This document shows positions 54,784 to 63,040 of a DNA stretch of 64,000 nt, piece by piece; the first letter of the stretch is position 1, and each line of letters opens with the position of its first letter. The stretch spans positions 1,204,501 to 1,268,500 of the forward strand of contig NC_009515.1 in assembly GCF_000016525.1 (NCBI RefSeq), read 5' to 3'. The notes below the pieces were generated by a model that saw only the letters and a list, made by a program, of their open reading frames with translations, ran no database searches and was not told the DNA's origin. The position numbers were made by a program, and so were the translations under genes. Source of the DNA: Methanobrevibacter smithii ATCC 35061 (lineage in GTDB: Archaea; Methanobacteriota; Methanobacteria; Methanobacteriales; Methanobacteriaceae).

Positions 54784-56304
54784 ATGAAAAAAATAGGACT
54801 CGTCTATATAAAAGGAGCAGTTCCTGGATTTGAAAACTTTGGAGAACTACCTACCCATCTTGTTAAATCAAATGGATTAGTTGATGGTAAAAAAGCCAGC
54901 AATGAACTTGATGCATTAATTATACCTGGAGGTACACTTCTTGAATCAGGTGATATCAGCGATGACTTATCTAAAGAAATAAAACAAATAGCTAAAGATG
55001 GAAAACCAATTATTGGTGTTTGTGCAGGTTTACAATTATTAGCAAATCAGACAGACATCGGACGAAAGTCAGAAGTTCCAATAATAAAAGAAGGTCTTGG
55101 ATTAATAGATGTTAATCTTTCACCACTCATAAGCAGCGACCGTGTTAATGCTAAAGTTTATGACAATTCATTTATTACAAAAGGCCAGAATGAAGATGTT
55201 ACCGGATTCCATACACACACCTACGGTAAAATTGAAGGTGATGCCAAACCGTTATTCTACTCTAAAATTCAAAGAATGAATTATGGAGATGTAAATAAAA
55301 AATCCGAATACAACATTTTTTCAGGAGCATGTAATGATGACGGAAATGTTATAGGAACAATGATTCATAATATTTTAGATGAAAATCCTATTATTAGAAA
55401 CAACCTATTAAACTACATTGATGCTTCCAGTGAGGATATCGAATATATATTCGCTAAAAATAAAGAAGTCAAATCCAAAATAAACATGGAAGTTGGAATC
55501 GACTCAGGACATAAAATAGAAAAATTATCTGGAGAATTCTTAAAATATAAAAATAATGGAAAAGGCCCTAAATTCCTTATGATTGGAAGTAACGGATCTG
55601 ATTCCGGAAAAACATTTATTTTAACAGGACTGGCTGGAGCATTAAGAAAAAGAGGTCTAAAAGTGGCTCTTATGAAAGTAGGTCCCGATGCAAGAGATAT
55701 TGTTCCTGGTCTATACCTGACAAACGGGAAAATGGAAGATTACGGATCTATAAAAATCGGACATTTAGGCTGGATGGATATTAAACTGGCTATTGATAAA
55801 TTAAACAAATCAGATTATGATATTGTATTGATTGAAGGTGTTATGAGTGTGTTTACCGGATTACTGAATGAAAAAGTTCCATACTCTGCAAGTGAAATAG
55901 CTATGTCATCAGATATTCCAATGCTGCTTATGTCTGGTGTCAATAAGGGAGGTATTGAATCAGCGGCAGTTGATTTGGTAGCACATGCAAACATGCTAAA
56001 AAAACTTGGAGTTACAGTTGAAGCAATCCTCCTAAACAAGGTTTACAATCAGAATATATTTGAAAATGTGGTTCCGTACATCAAAAATAACACCCAGGTC
56101 AAAAATGTCTTAAATGTATCAAAACTGAAAATAGACGGACGCGGATTTACTCCTGAAGTTGAAATCAGATATGATCTGTTTTCAAAATATGCACTTGAAT
56201 GTGTTGAAGAAAATATTGATATAAATACAATAGCTAGTATGGCGAAAAATGTAAATTTCAATAGAATAGTTCCTTTTGAAGAAATAAAAAACAAGGTGAT
56301 ATAA
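54784..56304 (+). CDS. GATase / P-loop (dethiobiotin-synthetase-like) fusion with swapped domain order
   Basis: A 506-residue protein. The N-terminal ~225 residues are a class I amidotransferase of the CobB/CobQ type: DALIIPGGTLLESGD, IIGVCAGLQLLANQ (nucleophile Cys about residue 81) and VIGTMIHNILDENP (catalytic His). From about 260 a dethiobiotin-synthetase-like ATPase follows, with the P-loop IGSNGSDSGKTFILTGLAGAL, MKVGPDARDIVPGLY and IVLIEGVMSVFTGL. CbiA/CfbB/CobQ have these domains in the opposite order. Amidation of a cofactor or cell-envelope carboxylate is a reasonable guess. The unknown 141-residue gene starts directly after the stop. Confidence 0.75.
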   Translation: MKKIGLVYIKGAVPGFENFGELPTHLVKSNGLVDGKKASNELDALIIPGGTLLESGDISDDLSKEIKQIAKDGKPIIGVCAGLQLLANQTDIGRKSEVPIIKEGLGLIDVNLSPLISSDRVNAKVYDNSFITKGQNEDVTGFHTHTYGKIEGDAKPLFYSKIQRMNYGDVNKKSEYNIFSGACNDDGNVIGTMIHNILDENPIIRNNLLNYIDASSEDIEYIFAKNKEVKSKINMEVGIDSGHKIEKLSGEFLKYKNNGKGPKFLMIGSNGSDSGKTFILTGLAGALRKRGLKVALMKVGPDARDIVPGLYLTNGKMEDYGSIKIGHLGWMDIKLAIDKLNKSDYDIVLIEGVMSVFTGLLNEKVPYSASEIAMSSDIPMLLMSGVNKGGIESAAVDLVAHANMLKKLGVTVEAILLNKVYNQNIFENVVPYIKNNTQVKNVLNVSKLKIDGRGFTPEVEIRYDLFSKYALECVEENIDINTIASMAKNVNFNRIVPFEEIKNKVI

Positions 56305-56730
56305 ATGGCACTTAATTTAAGTCCGGAACAGGGAGTTAAGCTAACAAAAAAAGACAGAGTTCATGTTGCAAAAAAAATTAAACAGGGCTGGAAGGCAACA
56401 TGTCTGATTCCCGATTATGGCTTTGATAAAAATGGAGATATTCAAGTAATGTCTGACAGAAACCGCAGAGCTGTTAAAATCGTGAAAATCAAAGATGACG
56501 GAATATATATTGAAAAAGCATTGAAATCTAAAAACCTTAGAATTCCATGGGGTAAAATAAGTTTAGTTAGTCCAACTAAAGAAATTAAAGACGGACTGAA
56601 AATAGATATGTATGATGGTAAATATGTTGTATTTAGTATTTATAACTCATATAAAATCCAACAAATTACCCAATACATCTTTAATTATATAAATGATAAA
56701 AGAACGAATAATGAAGCTATGTATAGCTGA
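56305..56730 (+). CDS. Conserved-looking protein of unknown function (141 residues)
   Basis: The ATG follows the stop of the GATase/P-loop gene without a gap, so it is translated from the same message. The product is basic and soluble. From residue 45 to 135 it looks like a beta-rich domain: alternating hydrophobic strands (RRAVKIVKIKDDGIYIEKAL, LRIPWGKISLVSP, GLKIDMYDGKYVVFSIYN) closed by a helix (SYKIQQITQYIFNYIND). This strand pattern with one final helix is reminiscent of PH/GRAM-type modules, but this is fold-guessing only. The tight coupling suggests a partner or regulator of the upstream enzyme. Confidence 0.6.
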   Translation: MALNLSPEQGVKLTKKDRVHVAKKIKQGWKATCLIPDYGFDKNGDIQVMSDRNRRAVKIVKIKDDGIYIEKALKSKNLRIPWGKISLVSPTKEIKDGLKIDMYDGKYVVFSIYNSYKIQQITQYIFNYINDKRTNNEAMYS

Positions 56731-57411
56731 TTATTCTTTCAAATATTCTTTTATAATGTCTTCCCCTTTAAGTAAGACCAAACCATTTTCTTCAGCATAT
56801 TTTTTAGCATCAGCTACTGATGTTGCCTGACCGGTTTTGCTGTCCATCATTTCACAAACAACACAGACCGGAGTTACGCCAGCCATTTCACACATAGCCA
56901 ATCCAATTTCAGTATGGCCTCTTCTGTTTTTAACTAAACCGTCAGCCCCTCTTAAAAGACATACATGACCTGGAGACCTGAATGTTTTTCCAAAATCACC
57001 ATATCTTTCTTCTTTTAACATGATAGCCATTTCACTAATAGTCATGGCTCTATCATGGTCTGTAACTCCAGTAAATGAATCCCTATGATTTACCCATATT
57101 GAAAATGAAGATCTTTCATCATATGGAATGTCATTTGGAGCAAGTTCAGCTAAATCTGGATATTTTGAGCTAGCAGCTTCCATAATATCTGTCATAAATG
57201 GTAAATTAATAGCATCACAGTACTGTGGAGCTAAACAATTGCAGATTAATCCACCTGCATTATCTCTCATAGTAGCAACTGATTTTGGTGTAACAAATTC
57301 AGAAGCGATAATCATGTCTACCTCTCCTTCTCTGTCATCATCATCATAAACTAAAATAAATTCACCATTTCTTAATGCCTCAAAACCCATTTCTAAATCG
57401 TTTTTACTCAT
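56731..57411 (-). CDS. ribB: 3,4-dihydroxy-2-butanone-4-phosphate synthase
   Basis: A 226-residue enzyme that makes the four-carbon unit of riboflavin from ribulose-5-phosphate. FILVYDDDDREGEVDMIIASEFVTP carries the acidic metal loop (DDxxREGE, about residues 23-31), DRAMTISEM and RSPGHVCLLRGADGLVKNRRGHTEIGLAMCEMAGV follow. It is the monofunctional archaeal form without a RibA domain. An FMN riboswitch precedes it on the same strand, and AAGGAGATG lies before the ATG. Confidence 0.96.
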   Translation of the reverse strand: MSKNDLEMGFEALRNGEFILVYDDDDREGEVDMIIASEFVTPKSVATMRDNAGGLICNCLAPQYCDAINLPFMTDIMEAASSKYPDLAELAPNDIPYDERSSFSIWVNHRDSFTGVTDHDRAMTISEMAIMLKEERYGDFGKTFRSPGHVCLLRGADGLVKNRRGHTEIGLAMCEMAGVTPVCVVCEMMDSKTGQATSVADAKKYAEENGLVLLKGEDIIKEYLKE

Positions 57412-57467
57412 AGTAACATCTCCTTAATAGTGTAGAAACAGGGCTAAAAATAAAAAATAACTTTCTT

Positions 57468-57596
57468 ATTCTCTTCCATCCGGACTATCACCGTCGGTTT
57501 TGGATTTTAACCAAATCAGCACATTTTTGTGCTCGTGGACTTATCTATTTCAGAAACACCACCGGTGGAGAATTTCACTCCGCCCTGAGAATTGTA
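57468..57596 (-). promoter_or_regulatory. FMN riboswitch (RFN element) upstream of ribB
   Basis: On the minus strand the conserved RFN blocks occur in order: CAGGGCGGAGTGAAATTC, CTCCACCGGTGGT, an apical hairpin GAGCACAAAAATGTGCT, AAACCGACGGTGATAGTC and GTCCGGATGGAAGAGAAT. The closing P1 helix is ATTCTC with GAGAAT. The class binds FMN and represses riboflavin genes. It lies between ribK and ribB. A downstream GCCCTG (57439-57444) can pair with the aptamer's CAGGGC (57582-57587), and a T-rich run stands between, a possible expression platform. Confidence 0.93.
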
Positions 57597-57645
57597 CAAT
57601 GAAATAATATATAAATTATATTATAAAAAGTTTCTTAAAACATTT

Positions 57646-58020
57646 TTAAAATTCAACACTTACCGTATCTCCGTCTTCAAGATTTAGCTTATCCCTAAGT
57701 TTATCTTTAGCTATAAACTCCAAATAATTTTCTTCATGTGTAGTTTTAGCCGGAAATACAATAGCCCCAGTAACTTCATCATTTAATCTTGCTTTTATAT
57801 ATTTAACAGCACCAAAACCTTCATCAGGTTTTATAATATTTTTACATTCATTTTTCACTTTGTTGATTTGAGGAAGGTACTCTTCTGGAACTATAACATT
57901 TAAAGTTCCTGGATACGGGCGAAATCCACAATTTTTTTTAAAATTATTAACATAAAAATCCTGTGATAAAAAATAAGCGGCTTTGCCTAAACCAGTTGTA
58001 ACTGTTCCATCAATTTTCAT
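57646..58020 (-). CDS. ribK: CTP-dependent riboflavin kinase
   Basis: A 124-residue archaeal flavokinase that makes FMN with CTP. The cradle-loop barrel motifs are KIDGTVTTGLGKAAYFLSQD, FRPYPGTLNVIVPEE, GAVKYIKARLNDEVTGAIVFPAKTTHEENYLEFIAKDKLRDKL and DGDTVSVEF. I use ATG 58020 with GGAGGT seven bases upstream, not the ATG eight codons earlier. ribB follows on the same strand with the FMN riboswitch between, so FMN, the product of this enzyme, is the ligand that would control the next gene. Confidence 0.93.
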   Translation of the reverse strand: MKIDGTVTTGLGKAAYFLSQDFYVNNFKKNCGFRPYPGTLNVIVPEEYLPQINKVKNECKNIIKPDEGFGAVKYIKARLNDEVTGAIVFPAKTTHEENYLEFIAKDKLRDKLNLEDGDTVSVEF

Positions 58021-58258
58021 TAAAAAACCTCCAAATATATACAATGAATTATAATTTGATTAAAAATTATTGACTATATAATTAATTTAATTAAAAGTAG
58101 CTATTTCAGAATAAATTTTAAATTACACTAGCTACATCAAATACTAATTTATTTTTATTTACTAATATTTATTACGATATATTCCACCTTTAAAAACAAA
58201 TTTATTTTAACAATCAAATATAAATTTAAAAATAATATAAATTTTACAGGTAATGACT

Positions 58259-59908
58259 ATGGAAACTAAAACAATTTCAACCGATGTTTTAATTATTGGT
58301 TCAGGAGGAGCTGGTTCAAGAGCAGCTATTGAAGTAGATAAAGCTGGTCTTAAAGGACTTATTGTTTCAAAAGGACTAACTTTTAGATCTGGATGTACTG
58401 GAATGGCTGAAGGAGGATATAATGCTGTTTTTAAAGCTGTCGATGCTGATGATTCAATAGAAGCACATATTGAAGATACCTTAAAGGGAGGCAGCTATCT
58501 CAATGATAAAAAACTTGTAGATGTACTTGTTCACGAATCCCCTGACAGACTAATTGATTTAGAAAATTATGGGGCAATCTTTGACCGTCAAGAATCTGGT
58601 AAAATAAATCAAAGACCATTTGGTGGACAGCAATACAGAAGAACCTGTTTTCAGGGAGACAGGACAGGTCATGAGCTAATGACTGCTCTTAAAGAAGAAA
58701 TAATTAAAAGAGATATTCAAACTATTGAAGAGGTAATGGTTACATCTCTTGTTTTGGATGAAAGTTTAAGACAGGTTATAGGAGCTGTTGGACTAGATTT
58801 GGCAAACTCCCAAATAATCTATTTTAAAGCAAAAGCAGTTATACTGGCTAGTGGAGGAGCAGGCAATTTATATCCTATTACATCCAACACCATTCAGAAA
58901 AATGGTGACGGATTCATGCTTGCCTGGAATGCAGGAGCTAATCTGATAGATATGGAACAGATTCAATTCCACCCAACAGGAATGGTAACTCCAGATTCCA
59001 AAAAAGGAGTTCTTGTAACTGAAGCTGTAAGAGCTGAAGGTGGAAAATTATTAAATAAAGACGGCCAACGCTTCATGAAAAAATATGCTCCTGAAAAAAT
59101 GGAACTGGCTACCCGTGATGTTGTTGCAAGGTCTATTTATCAGGAAATCATTGAAGGAAGAGGCAGTGAACATGGCGGAGTTTATTTAGACATAACACAT
59201 CTTCCTGATGAGTTAATTGATGAAAAATTAGAAACTATGGTTCTGCAGTTTAAAAATGTAGGCATTGACATTAAAAATGAAAAAATTGAAGTGGCTCCAA
59301 CTGCACATCACTTTATGGGTGGTGTAAAAATTAATTCAGACTGCTCTACAAACGTACATAATCTGTTTGCTGCTGGAGAGGTGTCAGGAGGAGTTCATGG
59401 AGCTAACCGTTTAGGTGGAAATGCACTGGCTGATACTCAAGTATTTGGAAAAAGAGCTGGTGAAAGTGCAGCAAAAGTTGCAAGCAAAACTGATTTTAAA
59501 GAAAATCCTGAAATGGTCCATGAAGAAAAAACAAGAATTGAAAGCCTAATTAAAGACGGTTCCATTAATCCTATAGAGTTTAAAAATAACCTTAAAAAAT
59601 TAATGTGGGAAAAAGTCGGAATCGTTAGAGATGAAAAAAATTTAAATGAAGCTTTAAGACAGCTGCAAGAGATGGAAAAAGAGTTAAATGATTTAAAAGT
59701 TGAAAATAAAGCCCAATATAATACAGAACTTGTAACTGCTCTTGAAGTAATAAATATGGTTGAAATAGCTATTTTAGTTGTAAAATCAGCAATATTACGT
59801 AGAGAAAGTAGAGGAGCTCACTTCAGGTCTGATTTCCCTGAAAGCAATGATGCCTGGAAAAGAAGTATTGTTCTAAACAAAAATAAAATAAAATTTGAAG
59901 CTAGATAA
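58259..59908 (+). CDS. tfrA: Thiol:fumarate reductase (CoM/CoB) subunit A
   Basis: A 549-residue flavoprotein of the SdhA/FrdA family. STDVLIIGSGGAGSRAAIE (FAD site), SGCTGMAEGGYNAVF, the active-site region FGGQQYRRTCFQGDRTGHELM and IQFHPTGMV, HHFMGGVKINSDCSTNVHNLFAAGEVSGGVHGANRLGGNAL are typical. In methanogens TfrA with TfrB reduces fumarate with coenzymes M and B and gives the heterodisulfide, supplying succinate in a reductive partial citrate cycle. tfrB is not adjacent. ATG 58259 is favoured because AGGT is seven bases upstream; the alternative ATG is 58253. Confidence 0.9.
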   Translation: METKTISTDVLIIGSGGAGSRAAIEVDKAGLKGLIVSKGLTFRSGCTGMAEGGYNAVFKAVDADDSIEAHIEDTLKGGSYLNDKKLVDVLVHESPDRLIDLENYGAIFDRQESGKINQRPFGGQQYRRTCFQGDRTGHELMTALKEEIIKRDIQTIEEVMVTSLVLDESLRQVIGAVGLDLANSQIIYFKAKAVILASGGAGNLYPITSNTIQKNGDGFMLAWNAGANLIDMEQIQFHPTGMVTPDSKKGVLVTEAVRAEGGKLLNKDGQRFMKKYAPEKMELATRDVVARSIYQEIIEGRGSEHGGVYLDITHLPDELIDEKLETMVLQFKNVGIDIKNEKIEVAPTAHHFMGGVKINSDCSTNVHNLFAAGEVSGGVHGANRLGGNALADTQVFGKRAGESAAKVASKTDFKENPEMVHEEKTRIESLIKDGSINPIEFKNNLKKLMWEKVGIVRDEKNLNEALRQLQEMEKELNDLKVENKAQYNTELVTALEVINMVEIAILVVKSAILRRESRGAHFRSDFPESNDAWKRSIVLNKNKIKFEAR

Positions 59909-59910
59909 AA

Positions 59911-61218
59911 TTATTTACTAGCTTCTTTAAGCTCTTCAATAGCTTTTCTGGCTTTTTTATAAATTTCTTCTTCATCTAATGTAGTTAATTTTCTATTTTC
60001 CATTAAAATTTTACCGTCACAAATAGTAGTATCTACATTATAACCATTTGCGGAGTAAATGATATTGGAACTTGTAGCTGAACTATCCGGCACCATATTA
60101 GCATTATTGGTATCAATTAAAATTAAATCTGCTTTTTTACCAACTTCAATTGATCCTATTTCCTGTTCAAGTCCTAAAACTTCTGCACCTTTGATAGTTC
60201 CCATAGCTAATGCTTCATTAGAAGTTAAAGCTTTAGGATTTAATAAATTAACTTTTTGAAGTAAGGAAGCTGTTCTTAACTCCTCAATCAAATCCAAATT
60301 ATTATTTGATGATGCTCCATCTGTTCCAATTCCAACACAAATATCATTAGTGATTAAATCCTGAATTGGAGCTATACCTGAAGCTAATTTCATATTACTG
60401 CATGGATTATGTGAAATTTTAACATTGTTCCTTTTAATAATTTCAATTTCATTATGAGATAACCATACACTATGTGCAGCTACAACATCAGGACCTAAAA
60501 ATCCTATTGAATCCAAATATTCAAAGGGTCTTAAATCATGTGCTTCAAGTGAATCATTTATCTCTTTTTGAGTTTCACTAACATGAATATGAATTCCAGT
60601 ATTATACTCATTAGCTAACCATCTTACATCTTCCAATAAATCCTTTGAAGCTGTATACGGGGAATGAGGTCCAAAAAATACTTTAATTCTTCCATCAGCC
60701 ATCCCATTACATTTTTCAAATAAGGCTATGTTTTCTTTAATTTCATGTTCTCTTTTTTCATCATCACCAAAATCAATCATACCATAAGATAAAACTGCCC
60801 TAATTCCTGATTCTTCAACAGCTTTTGCAACATCTTCCATGTAAAAGTACATGTCACTAAAAGTGGTTGTTCCGGATTTAATTAATTCAATGGCTCCTAA
60901 AAGAGCACCAATATAACAGTATTCAGATGTAAGATTTGCTTCCATCGGCCAAATATTATCATTTAACCATGAATCTAAGCTCAAATCATCAGCCAATCCT
61001 CTAAACAAAGTCATTGACAAATGTGTATGAGTATTTACAAATCCAGGAAGTAATATTTTACCTTTAGCATCAATAACCTTATCTACATTACTTTCATCAA
61101 TATCAGTACCTATTTCTGCGATTTTATCATTTTTTATTAAAAGAGAACCTTTTATTTCTTTAAAATCTAAAGGGTTTAAAATTAATGCATCTTTAATTAA
61201 AATAGTATTATCAGTCAT
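59911..61218 (-). CDS. dadD: Amidohydrolase: SAH / 5'-deoxyadenosine deaminase (MtaD/DadD family)
   Basis: A 435-residue Zn amidohydrolase. PGFVNTHTHLSMTLFRGLADDLSLDSWL carries the HxH metal motif (about residues 63-68), FGPHSPYTASKDLL and IHIHVSETQKEI give further His/Glu residues, VVAAHSVWLSHNEIEI and GIGTDGASSNNNLDLIEEL the last His and catalytic Asp. In methanogens this family deaminates 5'-deoxyadenosine, SAH and MTA released by radical SAM and methyltransferase reactions. It is convergent with tfrA, two bases apart. Confidence 0.85.
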   Translation of the reverse strand: MTDNTILIKDALILNPLDFKEIKGSLLIKNDKIAEIGTDIDESNVDKVIDAKGKILLPGFVNTHTHLSMTLFRGLADDLSLDSWLNDNIWPMEANLTSEYCYIGALLGAIELIKSGTTTFSDMYFYMEDVAKAVEESGIRAVLSYGMIDFGDDEKREHEIKENIALFEKCNGMADGRIKVFFGPHSPYTASKDLLEDVRWLANEYNTGIHIHVSETQKEINDSLEAHDLRPFEYLDSIGFLGPDVVAAHSVWLSHNEIEIIKRNNVKISHNPCSNMKLASGIAPIQDLITNDICVGIGTDGASSNNNLDLIEELRTASLLQKVNLLNPKALTSNEALAMGTIKGAEVLGLEQEIGSIEVGKKADLILIDTNNANMVPDSSATSSNIIYSANGYNVDTTICDGKILMENRKLTTLDEEEIYKKARKAIEELKEASK

Positions 61219-61259
61219 AATAACACCTAAAAAAAATAAAAAAAAGTCAATTAAAATAA

Positions 61260-61469
61260 CTATTCTAAATTTTTAATAGCTAATTTAATATCTTCTGGTT
61301 TGATAGTTTTACGTTTAGCGATTTTAGCAACATTGTTTGCTTCAATTGCAACGTCACGAGCTACTTCTTCAAGATATTCAGCTAATTCAGCTTTAGCATC
61401 TTCACTAACTCTTTCAGCACCAGTATCTTTAATAATCCTTGCGATAGGAGCTTTTGGTATTTCAGACAT
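61260..61469 (-). CDS. Archaeal histone
   Basis: A 69-residue protein consisting of a single histone fold: IPKAPIARIIKDTGAERVSEDAKAELAEYLEEVARDVAIEANNVAKIAKRKTIKPEDIKLAIKNL. The RxT pair and the dimer-interface residues are those of the HMf/HMt family, which wrap DNA as extendable dimers. I start at ATG 61469, five bases after GAGGTGA, rather than three codons earlier. It is a single-gene unit. Confidence 0.97.
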   Translation of the reverse strand: MSEIPKAPIARIIKDTGAERVSEDAKAELAEYLEEVARDVAIEANNVAKIAKRKTIKPEDIKLAIKNLE

Positions 61470-61685
61470 GTATTTCACCTCAAACAGTTGATTTATAACT
61501 TATGATAATTTTAAATTAATCTTAAGCTTAATATCAATATAATTTCTATTATATTTAAAGATTTTGTATTATTTGATAGTAAAAGCTGAAAATATTAAAA
61601 AATATCCAGAATTTCAACACTTTAAAAAAGTATTAATAAAAAAAATGATATATCATATCACATAAATAAAATGAGAAGATTTAAA

Positions 61686-62546
61686 ATGAAATTAAAAATT
61701 GCTGTACCTTCTAAAGGAAGAATTAGTGACCCTTCAATATCCATCTTAGAAAAAGCAGGGTTAGGATTAAAAGATAATGCTAATAGAAAATTAATTTCCG
61801 CTACTTTTAATAAAGATATTGATGTAATGTTTGCTCGTGCATCAGACATTCCAAAATTTGTTGAAGATGAAATTGTAGATATGGGAATAACTGGTGTAGA
61901 CTTGATTAATGAAAGTGAAGCTAATGTTAAGGAATTAGTTGATTTGTCTTTCGGACAGACAAAATTAGTTTTAGCATCACCGGAAGATTCCACTATAAAT
62001 TCCATTGATGATTTAACATCAGATATGGTAGTAGCTACTGAATTTCCAACATTAACAAAAAAATACTTAGAAGAACATGGTTTAACATCAAAAATAATAA
62101 CATTAAGTGGTTCTACAGAAATTGCACCATTAATTGGAATAGCTGATTTAATTACTGATTTAACCAGTACAGGAACCACATTAAAAATGAATCATTTGAA
62201 AATTGTTGATGTAATTTTAGAAAGTACTATTAAACTTATCACTAATGACAACAGCTTTGAAAATAAAAAAGAATTAGTTGAAGCAGTAAGTACAAGTATA
62301 AAAGGAGTAATTGAAGCTGAAAGGAAAAAGCTTGTAATGATGAATGTTAAAAAAGAAAATTTAGATAAAGTTAAAAAAGTCATGCCTGCAATGACTGGCC
62401 CAACAATTTCAGAAGTATTATCTAAAGAAGAAACTGTAGCTGTACAAGCAGTTATAGATGAAGACGTGGTTTTCGAACTTGTTAACGATTTAAGAAATGC
62501 AGGTGCAAAAGATATTCTTGTCGTACCAATTGAAAGGATTATATGA
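61686..62546 (+). CDS. hisG: ATP phosphoribosyltransferase, long form
   Basis: A 286-residue enzyme that commits PRPP and ATP to histidine synthesis. KLKIAVPSKGRISDPSISILEKAG (substrate loop), MFARASDIPKFVEDEIVDMGITGVDLINE and IADLITDLTSTGTTLKMNHLK (PRPP motif) are typical. The last ~75 residues form the histidine-sensing ACT-like domain of the long form, so no HisZ is needed. ATG 61686 gives the family N-terminus; an in-frame ATG at 61671 adds five residues. The next gene overlaps the stop by 4 bases. Confidence 0.95.
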   Translation: MKLKIAVPSKGRISDPSISILEKAGLGLKDNANRKLISATFNKDIDVMFARASDIPKFVEDEIVDMGITGVDLINESEANVKELVDLSFGQTKLVLASPEDSTINSIDDLTSDMVVATEFPTLTKKYLEEHGLTSKIITLSGSTEIAPLIGIADLITDLTSTGTTLKMNHLKIVDVILESTIKLITNDNSFENKKELVEAVSTSIKGVIEAERKKLVMMNVKKENLDKVKKVMPAMTGPTISEVLSKEETVAVQAVIDEDVVFELVNDLRNAGAKDILVVPIERII

Positions 62547-63034
62547 AAATAGCAATAATTTACTCAACATCCAGCGGAATAACAAAAAAAGCTGCAAAAA
62601 TTTTATCAAACAAAATAAAAGCTAAAATTCAATTAATTCCAATTGAAAAAGCTAAAACAGCCTGTTTGTTAAAATATGATTTTATTATATTGGCCGGATC
62701 ATTATATCATGGAAAAGTCCAGGGAACCTTAAAAAGATACATATCCAGAAATATGGGAACATTAATGGAAAAACCGGTTGCTCTGTTTATGAACTGTGAT
62801 GAAAAATCAAATACTAAAAGTCATCTGAACAAAACATTTTCAGAACAACTTGTTAAATCATCATTTATTTCTTCAAATTTTGGTTATGAAATAAATCCTG
62901 ATGAAGGAAACTTTATAGATAAAATAAAAGCTAAAAAAACACTTTCCAGTGAAAATATTCCTGTATTGGATATGGATGAAATTGATAAATTTGCTAGTTA
63001 TATTAACAATTTAATTGATAAAAGAATTGAATAA
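62543..63034 (+). CDS. Flavodoxin-domain protein (HemG-like)
   Basis: A 163-residue flavodoxin fold. MKIAIIYSTSSGITKKAAKIL is the FMN phosphate loop (TxSGxT type), YDFIILAGSLYHGKVQGTLKRYI and KPVALFMNCDEK the next two FMN-contact regions. The shape is nearest to the flavodoxin/HemG (menaquinone-dependent protoporphyrinogen oxidase-like) group, but methanogens of this type make no haem through that enzyme, so it is more likely a general electron-transfer protein. The ATG overlaps the hisG stop by four bases. pyrB begins six bases after it, so hisG-flavodoxin-pyrB form one operon. Confidence 0.8.
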   Translation: MKIAIIYSTSSGITKKAAKILSNKIKAKIQLIPIEKAKTACLLKYDFIILAGSLYHGKVQGTLKRYISRNMGTLMEKPVALFMNCDEKSNTKSHLNKTFSEQLVKSSFISSNFGYEINPDEGNFIDKIKAKKTLSSENIPVLDMDEIDKFASYINNLIDKRIE

Positions 63035-63040
63035 AATGGG

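Noticed and set aside
61500-61670. AT-rich gap before hisG examined for a tRNA or small RNA
   Set aside because: No cloverleaf, T-loop motif or stable stem was found; it is ordinary promoter DNA.
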